From Pholiota molesta (lineage: Eukaryota; Basidiomycota; Agaricomycetes; Agaricales; Strophariaceae): a stretch of DNA of 29,061 nt. Position numbers and translations under genes: made by a program. The stretch spans positions 1-29,061 of the forward strand of contig JACGCK010000395.1 in assembly GCA_014925825.1 (NCBI GenBank), read 5' to 3'. Of this stretch, positions 12,258 through 28,704 are shown piece by piece. Under the pieces are notes generated by a model. That model did no database searches, had not been told where the DNA came from, and saw nothing but the letters and a program-made list of their open reading frames with translations. Within the stretch, counting starts at the first letter, position 1, and every line of letters begins with the position of its first letter.

Positions 12258-14136
12258 GTAGTGGATCGATGCGAACGGTAGTCAAATCGGTAGTCAAATA
12301 TTGATAGATACCCTCCTTGTTATCACATTCTTGTACCATGAGGCTTCAGCACTGATTGTATTATTATTAAAGGCATGTTCTCTTGTGTGTGCGGAAGACT
12401 CTTGAAGTACTGAAATTTTGGAAGAACGCACATTTGCCACATACTATACAAAATCAAAAACACGCCAAAAAATTTAACGTGAACTCCTGTGAGAAGTAGC
12501 TTCTCTGTCTTTGCTCGGAAGACGTATTAATAGCGCTAACGCAACGATAGGGCAAGTATTGCGCACCTACGAATCGGAATCGTCTCGAATGCACGAGTTC
12601 TATTAATAGAGCGCCGACGAAGCCAAGCGCCCTCGGAATTTCCTCAAAAAGTAATTTCAATTCGTCATTCTTCATTCTTATGCCCTCGATTTCTTTTTCC
12701 AGTACCACAATTTATTTTTTTCTTTCAATCTTATTCTGCAGCACACGAAGCCTCGGATAGAGAGTTCAATGAGGTTCTATTCACTCGACATGGTCCTTCG
12801 TGAATTTCGCAGCTCTAGGGGTATAGTATTCAATCCATAGTACTTACTGGGTACTGGACTCCCCAGTGAGATATCACCCCCCAAGAGTTCGTCTGCATGC
12901 GCCTTCAAGTTCGTCCTAGTTCGCTCGCCTGGAATTATCATTCTTCGAAGTTCGGTTAAACCCACTCTTACAAAATTGAACAGCTCACAACCTAGTCTAA
13001 GTTGACGGAGCAGGCATCCACGAGCTCATGCATGGCTGTGCTCAACAAAGGAAGAAAGGGGCATGGAATCGCTGGAGCAGATTAATATAAGCCACAGGCG
13101 AGAGCAAACAGATAACTTGAAATCATTGCTGGCATCAGCGCCCATAGTATCCGCACCGTCCTCGGAGATCGCGTTCCAGCGGGAGGGCACGAGCGGTATC
13201 GAGCGTGCAGACGACGGACTGCTTCTGGGAAGCGAGGAAGGTTGTAGGAGCCGACGGAGGGTGAATGCGTTGGGAGGATATCCGCTGGAGGATATTCCTA
13301 CATGATTCGCTGTTCCATTCCCCGCGCCGGCTTCGATGCTGCTGGACGATCGCGGTAGTCGAGCGTCTATTTAACGCTCCCATCGGGAAAACTTGTGAGG
13401 AAGAATGTCGAGGGGTCGACCCGGTTGAGTGGCTGAAGGCATAAGAAGTAGAGTCATAGCAGAGAAACGAGTTGATGGGCAGTGAGAGTCCCCGAAGTGG
13501 ATGCGAAGGAGGAGCGCAGGTAATGTAGGAGATATCGAACGAGATGGAAGAAACATTGGTGTACATTGGAAAGAACTCGGTAGTAGCGCCTGCTAATAGC
13601 GCGAAGTTGCTTGTCGTAGCCATGCCCAAGCTCTAGATACACGTCCAAAGCCATCCTTTGCGGGCCACAGAAAGGTAATACCGATGAGATGACAGGGTAT
13701 GTTTAAAAATAGTTTATGTGCCATTCTTTCGAGTCTCGACGACTCACGAGGGAGGAAAGAAGCCCGGCGCCAAGACTTTCACATTACATAAGACAAGGTC
13801 CGGTGTGCCCATTGCCAAGGACTTGGTTCTGTTCATTCTTTCGGACACAAGTACGGAGGAAATCATTCAAACTCATCTCGTATATGCCAGCCCATAGAAA
13901 TCTGAGGTCTTTAGGTTCCTATTCAGCGTGAGTTGAGGCATAGACTGGCTACTCGTAGGTAGCGGGGGCCAAATTCTGACAACACACCCCTAACACCGGG
14001 CTGACCTGACAGCCACTCTCCTGGTTAACATCAAGGTCTCCGTCTACCATAGCCGAACAAAGCCCGGAAGATGGAATGCGAGGCCATGCCGAAGTCAGAA
14101 TGTGGGACCCATTACGGACCTTCCAGGGTTACCCTG
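12258..14136. other. 1.9-kb region without a convincing gene
   Basis: ATG-initiated frames include 13063-13305 (+, 80 codons). On the minus strand between 13135 and 13654 all three frames are open for 60-160 codons (ATG starts at 13623 and 13654). None matches a family I know, and they contradict one another, so at most one could be real. A decayed gene on the minus strand is possible. The last 300 bases should hold the promoter of mannosidase copy 2. Confidence 0.4.
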
Positions 14137-16361
<2,225 letters not shown>

Positions 16362-17096
16362 GGGGTTGAGGTCTGGTCTTTTGGGATTCTATTTGGATTT
16401 TATAAGGGTTTTAATTTATTGGATGGTTTTATTCTGTCGTCACTCGGAGGATCAAGATTGGTACAAAGGATGTATTTATTCCATTGCAGCATTATACCAT
16501 TATGGATAACTACTTCGGACCGTAAAACATCTCGGAGACCGGAAGGTAAAATTATCGTCGAGGAATCGATGTCCTTCCGTACTTAGTCTATAAGATAGCA
16601 GTTTCTCCGAACTCATGTGTTGCAAACTGATCTCGAGCCCAGTTTGGGCCACACCTGGGCCACACGCTGCCACATATTTATGTTATCTGGTTCTCAGTCG
16701 GATGTTTCTAGCTCCTTGGCGTTTTTGAGAGCAGAACGGAGTATACACGCTTCGCAAGAAGGGTCAACGGCGCCTTGGGCGGCTGAAGCCTGAATATGTG
16801 ATTTTCTTGCCAAGCATGTGACGTTGACAGGTTCCCCAACTTGGAACAATATTTCTTTCCTCCCGTCTACATCTTTGCCAAGATGCGTTGCTATTACTTA
16901 TCCTTGGATGATTCCGGGAGTAATTGTAGGTCTGCGCTGGCGTTCACTGGGCCTGGTTCCATACGCTCCATAAGTAGGACCAACGGAACAATGCGCTATG
17001 CGAGCCTGACTAAGGCGAACAAAACTTGAAAAGCGTCGGTTCCCCTGACGGAACTCGAAGTTCGTTTTCCTGACGTGTCGAGGCTCTCTACACTTG
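16362..17096. other. Spacer between GH47 copies 2 and 3
   Basis: This stretch holds the 3' end of copy 2 and the promoter of copy 3. I found no gene. An 11-bp near-tandem repeat (TGGGCCACACC/G) lies at 16645-16666. Confidence 0.5.
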
Positions 17097-19324
<2,228 letters not shown>

Positions 19325-19709
19325 TTCCGGGTCAGATTTTGAAAGTTGGAGAGGTTCAATATCGGCATGGTTGAAGATTTGTTCCAAACGAGGTATTTAG
19401 TATTAATATATTGGCAATAGTAGTGATAATGGGTAATTGGGTTTTTGGTGTATTCAAACCTGCTGCATCTTATCTGACTGGATATTGGACATTGCCTAAA
19501 CATGGACTCTGATCTTGTGTACGATCTCTACATACGATGACAGCGAAGACTCGGATCGTCGATTTGTTACAATACCAGGTGGTTATAATTGGAACTCACT
19601 TCTGGCCAAGAGCAGCCAAGAGCCTTGGAAGAGCACCGAACTGGCGCCGACTTCTGAACCCTGTGTATTGTCTCGAAAATGGCGCCGCAGGCCCAAAAAG
19701 CGAAAATTT

Positions 19710-19961
19710 GAGCTCTCCCGAAAGATTAGATGCCTGAGCCGAAATTTAGATAAATTTCTTAAGCGAGAAATGAAACTCTACCCAAAAATTGGATCCCTGA
19801 GCTGTTGTCAAGAGAGGAAGCGATTCAAACGGGTTGAGCTCTCCCGAAAGATTAGATGCCTGAGCCGAAATTTAGATAAATTTCTTAAGCAAGAAATGGA
19901 ACTCTACCCAAACATTGGGTGCCTGCGCTGTTGTCAGGAGAGGACGCGAGTCAAACGCGAG
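19710..19961. repeat. 126-bp tandem duplication, two copies, in frame
   Basis: Unit 1 is 19710-19835 and unit 2 is 19836-19961. The period of 126 bases is exactly 42 codons, so the plus-strand frame stays open through both. The first 55 or so bases are identical between units; nearly all of the roughly dozen differences fall in the second half. Each unit would encode a basic segment starting ELSRKIRCLSRNLDKFLK and carrying a CC pair. Confidence 0.92.
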
Positions 19962-20075
19962 TCGCGAGGATGGGCAGGGGTGGGAGTTTACATAATCAAT
20001 TATTCCGGTGACCCGGCGCTGTATCTCGGTCGCAGATCACGACAAAGCGCAATGTCGCTTATAGACCGACTACGA

Positions 20076-20083
20076 CATATATA
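20076..20083 (+). promoter_or_regulatory. TATA-like box before the transporter gene
   Basis: CATATATA about 50 bases before the transporter ATG at 20131. The distance suits a fungal core promoter with a short leader. It rests on motif and position only. Confidence 0.35.
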
Positions 20084-20130
20084 CAGTCTAAAATTTCACC
20101 ACCATCCGTTCTCTCTCTCCATGCCCCACC

Positions 20131-23100
20131 ATGAATACCACTCCCATACAACCAGAGCGGACGAATGAATCGGAAACTTTGGAACTCAAAACAAAGAAAG
20201 ACACGGAGGACTCGAAGAAACAGGCGAAGAGGTCTCAGAGAGGCGAGCAATCGTCTGGTTCAGCATCCACTTCGTCGACGTCTTTGGAGGAACTCAAATA
20301 TGCATGGCTCCTCCCAATGCTCACGTTCATCGAAAACCACTTCGCGTGGGTCTCTCGAAACATGACTTGGACGCAAATCAAGCCCGTTATTCGGTGTGCA
20401 CTGGTAGCCTGGATTTCGACGGTGTTATTCGTTATTCCAGCTGTTGAGCGCAAGATGGGTACAGTGCGTATCTTATTTCTCCTGCTTGTACATCGCTCAA
20501 TATGATTTCGCATATAACAGGCTAGCTTTCTTATCCTCGTTGGTTCGTTATGTGGTGTTTCGTGTAACATTACTACCATCTAATCACCTCATTAGCTGCA
20601 CTCCTGTCTCCTCCGAGCGATCCATTCATTGCCGTTCTGGAACGGGAGATACTCATTGTGTTATTCGTTAACCTAGCTTGGGCGTGAGTCCACATCGACA
20701 TCCCTTTCGGTATCCGTATGTGACCGTTTGTCTAGATGGGCGTGCCTGGGTATCTTCCTAGCAAACTTATCTCGTCGCGTACACGACCCCACAGCCACGT
20801 TTCCAGTCGCTATCACTGGTCGTTATGTTGAGGCAGCGGTAAGCATAATCTCAATCGGCTTGCCATTATCCACCGTTCACTCAAGATGTTCACCCGATAG
20901 CCCAGCATCATCATGGCGATTTTTGTGTTCTTCGGGAGCGCATTTTATCTATACATCAAAGCTCGTCAAGGCCCTGGTCCATATATCTTTCCCTGTGTTT
21001 TTGGTTGCATATGTCTTGGTATGTCTTCCCTTTACTTTCGTATATTTCCTCAGGAATGTTCACATCCATGTACCCACATAGATATCACTTTGACGACTGC
21101 CGCCCTCTTCCCATACCCATACTACCTCGTCGGCCGTTCGATTTCCGTCCCTATCACTATGCACAGCGCTATAGCCCTTTTGGCGTCAATTTTTTTCTTC
21201 CCATCGTCAATATCTGCAATGTTCACAACCCGCCTCTCCGAAGTCCTCTCTCCGATGCTTGCTAATCTTAAAATGCACCGCACGCTGTTATCTGACACGC
21301 TCTCTTCGCCATCTTTCCCTGCGAATCTTACTGCAATGCGTAGTGAGACCAAAAAGGTCGAGGCCGCGCTCATCCCCGTTGCAGCCGCTGCCCGCCTGCT
21401 TAAATCAGATCTCATCTACGGCAGATACTCCCCAGATGATTTCCGTACGTTTCAAGCCTTGTTCAGGCGGATGGCCGGGCGGGCGGATGGGCTGGCGGTC
21501 TACTTCGGCTTGGTGGATCCGGCCAGGGAACGCTTTCTGGGCACGGCGAATCCTACACCCGCTGGAACTGCGCCTGGTACGCCTCGTCGTGGGCTGTCAA
21601 GAGCGACCTCCCGCGCACCGTCGGTCGAACGGGAGTCAGACGGCAGGCATGGCGATTCGGATGGGGAGAAAGCCTCACCCACTTCGCCGTCGAGAATCGT
21701 TGGATCGACATCGCTTCCGAATACAAACAGACCGCGGTCCACTACGTCTGCCGACCCGCGAACGCCGCCCAAGTCGGTGACGCACTCGCGGTCGCACTCG
21801 CATTTCCATCTGCACAATCCTTTATCCCGAGTTTTGAGCGGCCCATCCCAGCCCCACCATCACCCCCACCACCACCATCATCACCATCACCTACTTCATT
21901 CGTCGCTGTTGTCTCTTGCCCGCGCAAAGGCGAAGAAGCCGGAATACGCGGTCGGGACCTTCGAGTCGCAGCGGTATCTGAATCTAGAAATGACGCGGTT
22001 GCACGATCCAAATGAGGAGGAGTATACGGAGAGGACGGTGGAGCTCTTGAAGGAAAGGTTCGTGCATCCTATATTCTATCTTCATTTTTGCACATCGAGT
22101 CGTTTGGATCAGTGCTAACGGTGCCGGATTTGTCTTGTCTTGAAGGAGTCTTTCACCTTCTAACCTCCCTACCATCACTTTCCGAAGCCCATTCATGATG
22201 CGATTGCTAACCTTTTACAACCCGATAGCTGCGACCCACTCCTCGAAGTATGCCAGACGGGGATGGAAGCCACCCAGAAGTGGTTTGGTACCGTACACAG
22301 CGGACGACTGCAGTATCTGTTGGGGATCAAACAGGCCGAAGCGAAGAAACGACAAAAGGAAAGGTTGGCCGCGATTAGAGAGGTTAGGGATAAGGTCCAG
22401 CAGCAGCTCGATGAGTTCAAGGAGATCAATAGGTTTGTTCGAATCCTTTCGTTCATTTTTGAATTCTGTTGATTTGTATGACTCTTCTTTTCATCTTCGC
22501 ATCCACTCTCGGTCCACTTCTGAAGGCACGCCGTGTTGGAACCATATCGATTAGCTTTCGAACCAGAAGGGTATTACTCGCGACCCCCGTCCCGCCCGAC
22601 GTCGCCTGTCCATGGCGCCTCATCGCCACCCTCTCCCGACCAGAGCGGGCCCCAATTTTCCAGCTTCCATGGCGTGGATGGCAATAACTCGGGCGGTGCA
22701 CCAGCCACGCCGGAGAAGGATAACACCCAAGAAAGAGACGGCGATATCAGAGAAGAAGATAGGGACTGGCGGCGGTACTATGTCATGCCGCCGCATCGAT
22801 ATCTGTTCAACTGCTATGTGTATCAGTATAATCTGATACAGATCGCGGGCATCGTTATTGAGATGGTACGTGTATCTGTTGTACTTTTTCTATCTGGTTG
22901 GAGTCGCCGAACATCTTAGCTTCGACTAAGACGTTCATCTCTTCCCTTCTTTTCTTTGCTCTGTTTCGTATCTAATGCATTGAATCCTGATTACTTTTGT
23001 CATATTCTGCCAACTTAGCTCGACGAAATTCTCCGACTGGAAACCGAACGCCCTGTCTGCCGACTCTGGACGCCTGCGCAGCGCGTTTTTCTATGGCACC

Positions 23101-25309
23101 CAGGCCAAATACCTGGAGGCGTTGAACATCTATCAGACGACGAGGATCCTGGTACGCTTTTCGACCTTTTCATCCCTGAAAATATCACCTTATGTAATGC
23201 ACCCCACTACAGATGTAATCCAAGGATTACACAGCAGGAGATCAGTGAATACCCCTTCTGGCGGCTCTCCTCCGTCCACGCCGCCCAAATTCGTTGACCA
23301 TGATAGCAGTAATGCGGATCTTGGTCTTACGCGGAAGAGGGATCCTGATGCACTTCCGCCGCGTAATCTATTCGAAACCATGATGAGGCTGCTGCACAAA
23401 TTCGCTATGGGTCTGGCCACAGGGAACACTGTGTTTTCGCTGAAGGCCGGCGCGTTGACTGTCATTTTGTGTCTCCCGAGTTTCATCAAGCACACTTCGA
23501 CGTTCGCTTATGGTACGTGTTTTTTCGTCGCATGTTACGATGCCCCGTTAACTTTTATTTATGTTTCTTACAGAAAACCGATTTGTTTGGGCTATGTAAG
23601 CGTTTGGTGGTTTGGATCTAAACGTAAAAAATTTGTGCTGATATGCTCCTAGATTTATGGGGCAGTTAACGCTTGCACGATTTCGGGGAGACACTACATT
23701 CGTGCTGACGGCCAGAATTATCATGACCTTCTTCGGTGGTCTCACTGGGATGGTTATGTGGTGCGTTCATTCCTCTTTCAGCCACATGGACTTGTCACCT
23801 GAGTTGTACAAAATCTCGATAGGTATATCTCTGCCGGTTCCGGGCACGGTAGTCCGTATGGTTTAGCTGCTGTTGGTCTCGTTGTTTACCCCTTCTTCGC
23901 CTTTGCGAGACTCTATTGGCCGATTCCCCCGATGTCAAATATTGTATTTTTCCTAACTGCTATGTTGGTATGCCGATTTTTTTAACGTCGTTTTCGAATA
24001 CCTCTAATGTTGGAGAATTTGCGTAGGTCATCGGATATTCATATCAGGATACGCATATTGTTGTTCCAGGCGCGCCTGGTTTCGGATTTCCAGTATTTTG
24101 GGTACGTGAAGTAATTGAAAACGGCTAATTTACTCTTATTTATCACGCATATCAGAAACGATTCGTGTTGGTAACAGTAGGCGTAGTCGCTGCTTTGTAA
24201 GTTCTGTTCATTCGCCGAACTAGCGTTCACTGAATTCAGCATGAATCAACAACAATTTCTATAGCATTGCATCATTCCTACCGCCATCAACTACAATCAG
24301 GCGCTATCAACGTAACCTGCTTGCTACTACCATGGCGCAGATGGGCGCTATCTACTGTGACATCCTTTCCTTCGCAAACACAAAACAGGAACCGGAGATT
24401 CAAAATATTGTTTCAAGCCTTATTGCGCTCCGAAATAAACTAAAGAAATCGGCAACTCTGAACACAAATGTCATTTATGAGGTGCGTTGCCATGTCGTGG
24501 ATTCTATCCAATATTTTGAAGTTGCTTTGGTTTTAGTTTTCATTGCGAGGTCGCTGGCCAGCCGAACGATATCAAAAAATTGCTGATCTACAGATGTAAG
24601 TCAACCCTTCGATCTAATCGATATCTGTTTGCGCGCTCATCACCAGTCCTGACTCAGGGCTCTTGCGTACTCCCTGTCACATCTCATGTCTGTTATCGAG
24701 CACCTTGAACCATCATGGGCTCGTGCCTTTCTCCAGCGAACTCGATTTATGGATCCTGGGTTTCAGGGCGATATTCTCGCCGTGATTTGTGCGTCTTGAT
24801 TCTTTGCCATCTCGCCTCCGACCATAACTTACGCTTGCTATTCTAGCTATGATTTCATTGTCCTTGCGTACAGGAGCGCCTCTCCCTCAAATAACCCCGT
24901 GCCCTCTCATCGATCGCTTTACGCTTAAATACCATGGACTAGACGTGATACACAAAGATTCAGAGGAAGATTACGGCCTTCCGAGAACACTTTCCCTCGA
25001 CACCTTGCGAAATGAACAATACTTGTGCGTACAACATACTTAATATGTTTGCTTCTGCTCAACACTACATACAGGATGTTCTCCGTTGGTGTATCCACTG
25101 CGTACGGGATCATTAATCGCCTCGATCAGCTCATGCTGGCTGTAAAAGAGATTGTGGGCGAACAATACCATATTCACGGTGTAGGCTTTGTGGTGCAAGG
25201 AGCCCCCGGCTTCGATTTTGGAGCAGGCCTAAATGGCAAAGGATATGGAGCGCTGAGAAGTCCAGGAGTTGAGCTCGGTGAGAGGACTAGTACGGTTCAT
25301 TTTGATTGA
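20131..25309 (+). CDS. ArAE_2/FUSC-type membrane transporter (fusaric-acid-resistance-like, Bre4-related)
   Basis: Predicted multi-pass membrane protein of the aromatic acid exporter group (ArAE_2 N- and C-terminal domains, FUSC-like core); yeast Bre4 is a relative. The substrate is unknown. Twenty exons (first 20131-20463, long exon 21082-22057, last 25075-25309) join cleanly to 1275 aa. Order: a charged Ser-rich N-terminus (1-50); a first membrane block of about six helices (about 75-290, with ASFLILVAALLSPPSDPF and ATFPVAITGRYVEAAPSII); a cytoplasmic region with a Ser/Thr/Pro-rich and His-rich linker (His run near 478-492); a Lys/Glu/Gln-rich, possibly coiled-coil stretch (about 575-615); the HAVLEPYRLAFEPEG and LDEILRLETER blocks; a second membrane block of about five helices (about 855-1000); and a soluble C-terminal domain with RGRWPAERYQKIADLQ. 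The ATG at 20131 is the first in frame. All introns are GT-AG. Confidence 0.9.
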
Positions 25310-25948
25310 CAGATCCTAGTCTGGTAGCGGCCATGGTTTCATTAAAAGTAGTGTGCACCTCATACCTCTAGAATAGTAGAAATATTAGACATTCTGGTAA
25401 TCTCAGGGTCGTGGTAGGAGATTTCACATGCATTTCACATGCATATGGTGTTTTGTGGTGTAGATTCTTCCTTACTCTCGTATTACAAGAGCCTTGATTG
25501 TGCGTGGAAGCTCCCCTTCTTATTCTAGGGCACCCACAACTGCACAACTACGCAATATGGTTGTGGCGACAGGTATGCGAGTTCATTGCGCATCGAATGG
25601 TGCGTTTGAATCGTTATTCGTCAGGAATATTTGCCATAAAAGGAACTGAGGACGGGATTGCATGATTATCGCCAATACACTTGGCACATGACTATATTTT
25701 TTAGCCGTCGCGAGCTTGAGATTCCAGGAGATTCCGTAGAGATTCCATGAATTCCTTTGGATCTAAAGTTTAGACTATAAATGAATCTGAAAAGAGTTCC
25801 GAACAACGACACGCGTCTGTTTTCAGGAACTCCAGGACGCCACTGGGAGATTTACAGCCCTTAAAAACTTAAGATAACGCGGCCATGGCTGAGTTACGTT
25901 CTAAATTGTCCCCGTGTCGATTCGCCTTCCACGGACGTCACAAAAGCC
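25310..25948. other. Intergenic region between transporter and second DUF6534 gene
   Basis: No gene is seen. It contains an exact 11-bp tandem repeat, ATTTCACATGC, at 25421-25431 and 25432-25442. Three spaced GAGATTCC copies and a TATA box, listed separately, lie nearer the downstream gene. Confidence 0.5.
25718..25782 (+). promoter_or_regulatory. Candidate promoter: three GAGATTCC copies plus TATAAAT
   Basis: GAGATTCC occurs at 25718-25725, 25728-25735 and 25739-25746, with start-to-start spacing of 10 and 11 bases, about one helical turn. TATAAAT follows at 25776-25782, 30 bases on, and the DUF6534 ATG is at 25949. The layout suggests an upstream activating site for one factor next to a core promoter. 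No known binding site was recognised. Confidence 0.45.
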
Positions 25949-27537
25949 ATGGCCTCAACGATTCTATACGTCCATGTTGACCTCAGTAACACGATCGGAG
26001 CATTGGAGATCGGTTCCCTCTTCGCAACATTCATCTTTGGAATCGTCACTCTTCAAACGTACACGTACTACACGACATTTGGGAAAGATCCATGGTATTA
26101 CAAGGCTCTGGTAAGTGATTGCTACGTATTTATAGGTGCTTGCATCTCAGGTGTTCATATAGGTCGCTTCGGTGTGGTATGCAGTTTTTCATGACGTCGG
26201 ATTACTCGAACTCATCGTAAGCTTCATGAATTCAGGCTTCTCGAAATTGGCCATACGATGGGTGTAAGCTATGAGATGTACCAAGACACTATCGTGCTAT
26301 ACGGGGAACCCCAACATCTTACCAAATTTCGGGCTCTTGGGTCGACGACAGTGATTGGAGGCGTCATCACTCTGCTAGTACAGGTAAGTCGTAATCTGAG
26401 CTCAGCGTTAACAGTTCTGTAACGAAGCGTTCACACAGGGATTTTTTGCAATCCGTCTTTTCCAAGTTCTTCCCAAGCCATACTCATCTATCGGAATTCT
26501 CTGCGTCTTATTATCTTTGGTTCGCTGCGCTGCAGCTGTTTACCTCACTATTCAAGCTCTAACTTTCGCGAACGTAACGGAATATCGCGACCGTATGGGA
26601 TGGCTAATCACCACACTCTTGGTCGTCGGTGCCGCAGTCGATGTGATCATAGCAGGTTCTATGCTATATTATCTTGCAAAAAAGCGAAATCAGGGATTGC
26701 AAAGGTACGCACGATATTCGTTACGCTTCGTCTTGCGATAACTCATAACGGGGATCCATAGAATCGCTACTATCATAGATCGATTAATTGCCTACACAAT
26801 ACGTATGTCTTCAACTTCCTCTGCCTTATTTGAGTCAATCTAATTGCGTTCATAGGGACCGGGCTACTCACCAGGTAATTATGGCCGAAAGTGACTAGTT
26901 TACCGTATTCTTACCACATTTCTTAGCGTCGCAGCAGTTGCAATGCTTATTTGTGTAAGGCTCATTTGCACACGGTATAATATTCATGGTGCTGAATGAA
27001 ATCTATCCTTAGTTTCAAACTATGCCTAACAACTGTGAGTTTGTGGCTCTCACCCAATTCCTTTGAAATCAAACCGTCTACCCCAACAGTTATCTGGTTG
27101 GCGATATACACGTTCCTCGCAAAGTGTAAGTTTTTTCCCTGACCCAAAAGACTAAATATGCTGATATTACCGAGTGCAGTGTATTCCAACTGTCTGTTGT
27201 CTTCGTACGGCGTTATCCTTTTTGGGGCTACCCTACAACTCACCAAGTTTCGCAGACTAAATTCACGGCAAGGTTTGAGGGATCAAGCTAGCATCTCTGT
27301 ATTTTCAGAGCGTCACTCCCGTGGAAAAGGTTCACATGGAGGAGTGGTCACAATTGACCGATCGCGCATTGCGGTATGCATTCAATAATTGTTCATGTTC
27401 TCGCTATTGACTAGATGTATTCCTCATTACAGTTCAATGCTTCCCAATTAATTTCAATTGAGATGAAGACCACGACGGAAACTACACAAGATCATAATGC
27501 TGTCAATGATCCCAAGTCTGGTTTCAATCAAGTTTGA
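25949..27537 (+). CDS. DUF6534-type seven-helix membrane protein, 12 exons
   Basis: Same family as the gene at 1270-3379; function unknown. Twelve exons (25949-26110, 26163-26176, 26236-26383, 26439-26704, 26762-26802, 26856-26874, 26927-26954, 27013-27034, 27090-27125, 27180-27204, 27256-27373, 27433-27537) give 327 aa, the usual size. Family marks are LEIGSLFATFIFGIVTLQTYTYY (helix 1), DPWYYKALVASVW, LLEIGHTMGVSYEMY, the LVQGFFAIRLFQVL helix/loop, VVGAAVDVIIAGSMLYYLAKKR and LYSNCLLSSLNSRQ after the last helix. The tail is polar. Exon 2 is only 14 nt and exon 6 only 19 nt; leaving either out breaks the frame. It has fewer introns than the first DUF6534 gene and differs widely in sequence, so the two are old paralogues rather than a recent duplication. 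Confidence 0.88.
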
Positions 27538-28704
27538 ATCGCATCTTTCTACTGGTTATAAAGTTTGATTGATGTAGGATTTATGTATACCAGTGTATTT
27601 CTCTACCCGAGTAAAAAAGAGACTCCCGGCACATGCTACTGTCTCTCAAGCGCCGACAGCGCTCGACATGCAAAAATTTACTTACCGAGATGATATCGAA
27701 GGCGAGATAAATCCACAGAGTAGGACTGACGAAATCCCAGAAATCCCACTTTCTGGATTCCAGAACTTGCCTGCAGATCTCACTTTCTCGGGGGCGACCT
27801 CATGGCACGGAGGCGCAGTGGGTTTCATAGCCATGTGCGCTTGCCGGAAATGGCTGATAGCGGGTTTGGCGGTAGAATCTGGGTTTGGGGCCCTTTTTGC
27901 AGGGCAGATAAAAGTTTCGATGAAAATCAACGTTGTCATCATTTTAATAGAGGTGATCATGATCGTACATACCCAAAATTTACGCGTTACAGTATCACTC
28001 GCTTGCCGTGATGTGGAATGCAGCGCCTTGCAGCGCCATGTCGCTCGCTCCCGATGAATGGAGTCCGCCCCTCGACTGGTTGTGTGTTCACTGTGTTGTC
28101 TTCTGAATCGGAAACAAAGTTGAAAGAGGAATGTTTCAGCCAAAGAATCGACAGTTACGTCGATCATTAGTTTTTCTCTCGAATGATATAGAGGCGCCTA
28201 TGAAATGGGACCATTTTCCAGTTCAAGCTCAGAACAATATACTCTGAATCAAGCATATTCAAAGGATTTAGGCATAAGAGAAGTCTGAAGTAATCCGCAA
28301 ACGCTGACCCTATCGATCTCGCTTTCTTTCAGAAGACAACAGTTTCAAGATCATATGGTCAGAAGCAAGGCAGGACGCTCTGCGAATGTGACCTAAACAT
28401 GTGTTAGTATACTAGCTTACTTCTGGACTGGACACTTGTTAGCCTTCTCTTCGAAATCATGTTGACGACGCCACCAAAAGACTCCAGATACTGTCGAGAA
28501 ACCCAATCGAGTCGGCGTGTGCACATGTACGAAGATGAATGAGGATGATGGCTCGCCGGCTACCGGTTATTAAAATTTAGTCCTAAGATGGTGGCGTTGA
28601 TCGACTTGTTCTACCACTTGTGTAGTCTCTTAGAACAGACCTTAAAAATCAGATGATAAGGCCCGGCAATGGACTAGACTACCACTTGTGTTCAATGTTC
28701 ATGA
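27538..28704. other. Right-flank region, mostly unassigned
   Basis: This is the 3' side of the second DUF6534 gene. An ATG-initiated plus-strand frame at 27668-28057 (129 codons) has one hydrophobic stretch (INVVIILIEVIMIV) but resembles nothing, and a minus-strand frame of 161 codons overlaps it. I cannot choose between them, and both may be chance. From 28060 to 28704 I see only short frames and a repeated CTACCACTTGTGT (near 28613 and 28679). Confidence 0.4.

Larger units (their letters stand above)
19325..20130. other. Intergenic region with a long open frame and a tandem repeat
   Basis: Between mannosidase copy 3 and the transporter, a plus-strand frame is open from about 19515 to 20168 (217 codons) but has no ATG near its start. 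Its middle is the 126-bp tandem duplication described separately; its end runs into the transporter's first codons in another frame. It is rich in Lys, Arg and Cys and resembles no family I know. It may be a relic, or an exon whose start I cannot place. Confidence 0.4.

Noticed and set aside
14071..14136. Upstream ATG of mannosidase copy 2
   Set aside because: It would add 22 residues not found in copies 1 or 3; the ATG at 14137 aligns exactly with copy 3.
27682..28167. 161-codon minus-strand frame
   Set aside because: Overlaps a plus-strand frame of similar length; neither resembles a known protein, so no choice is supported.
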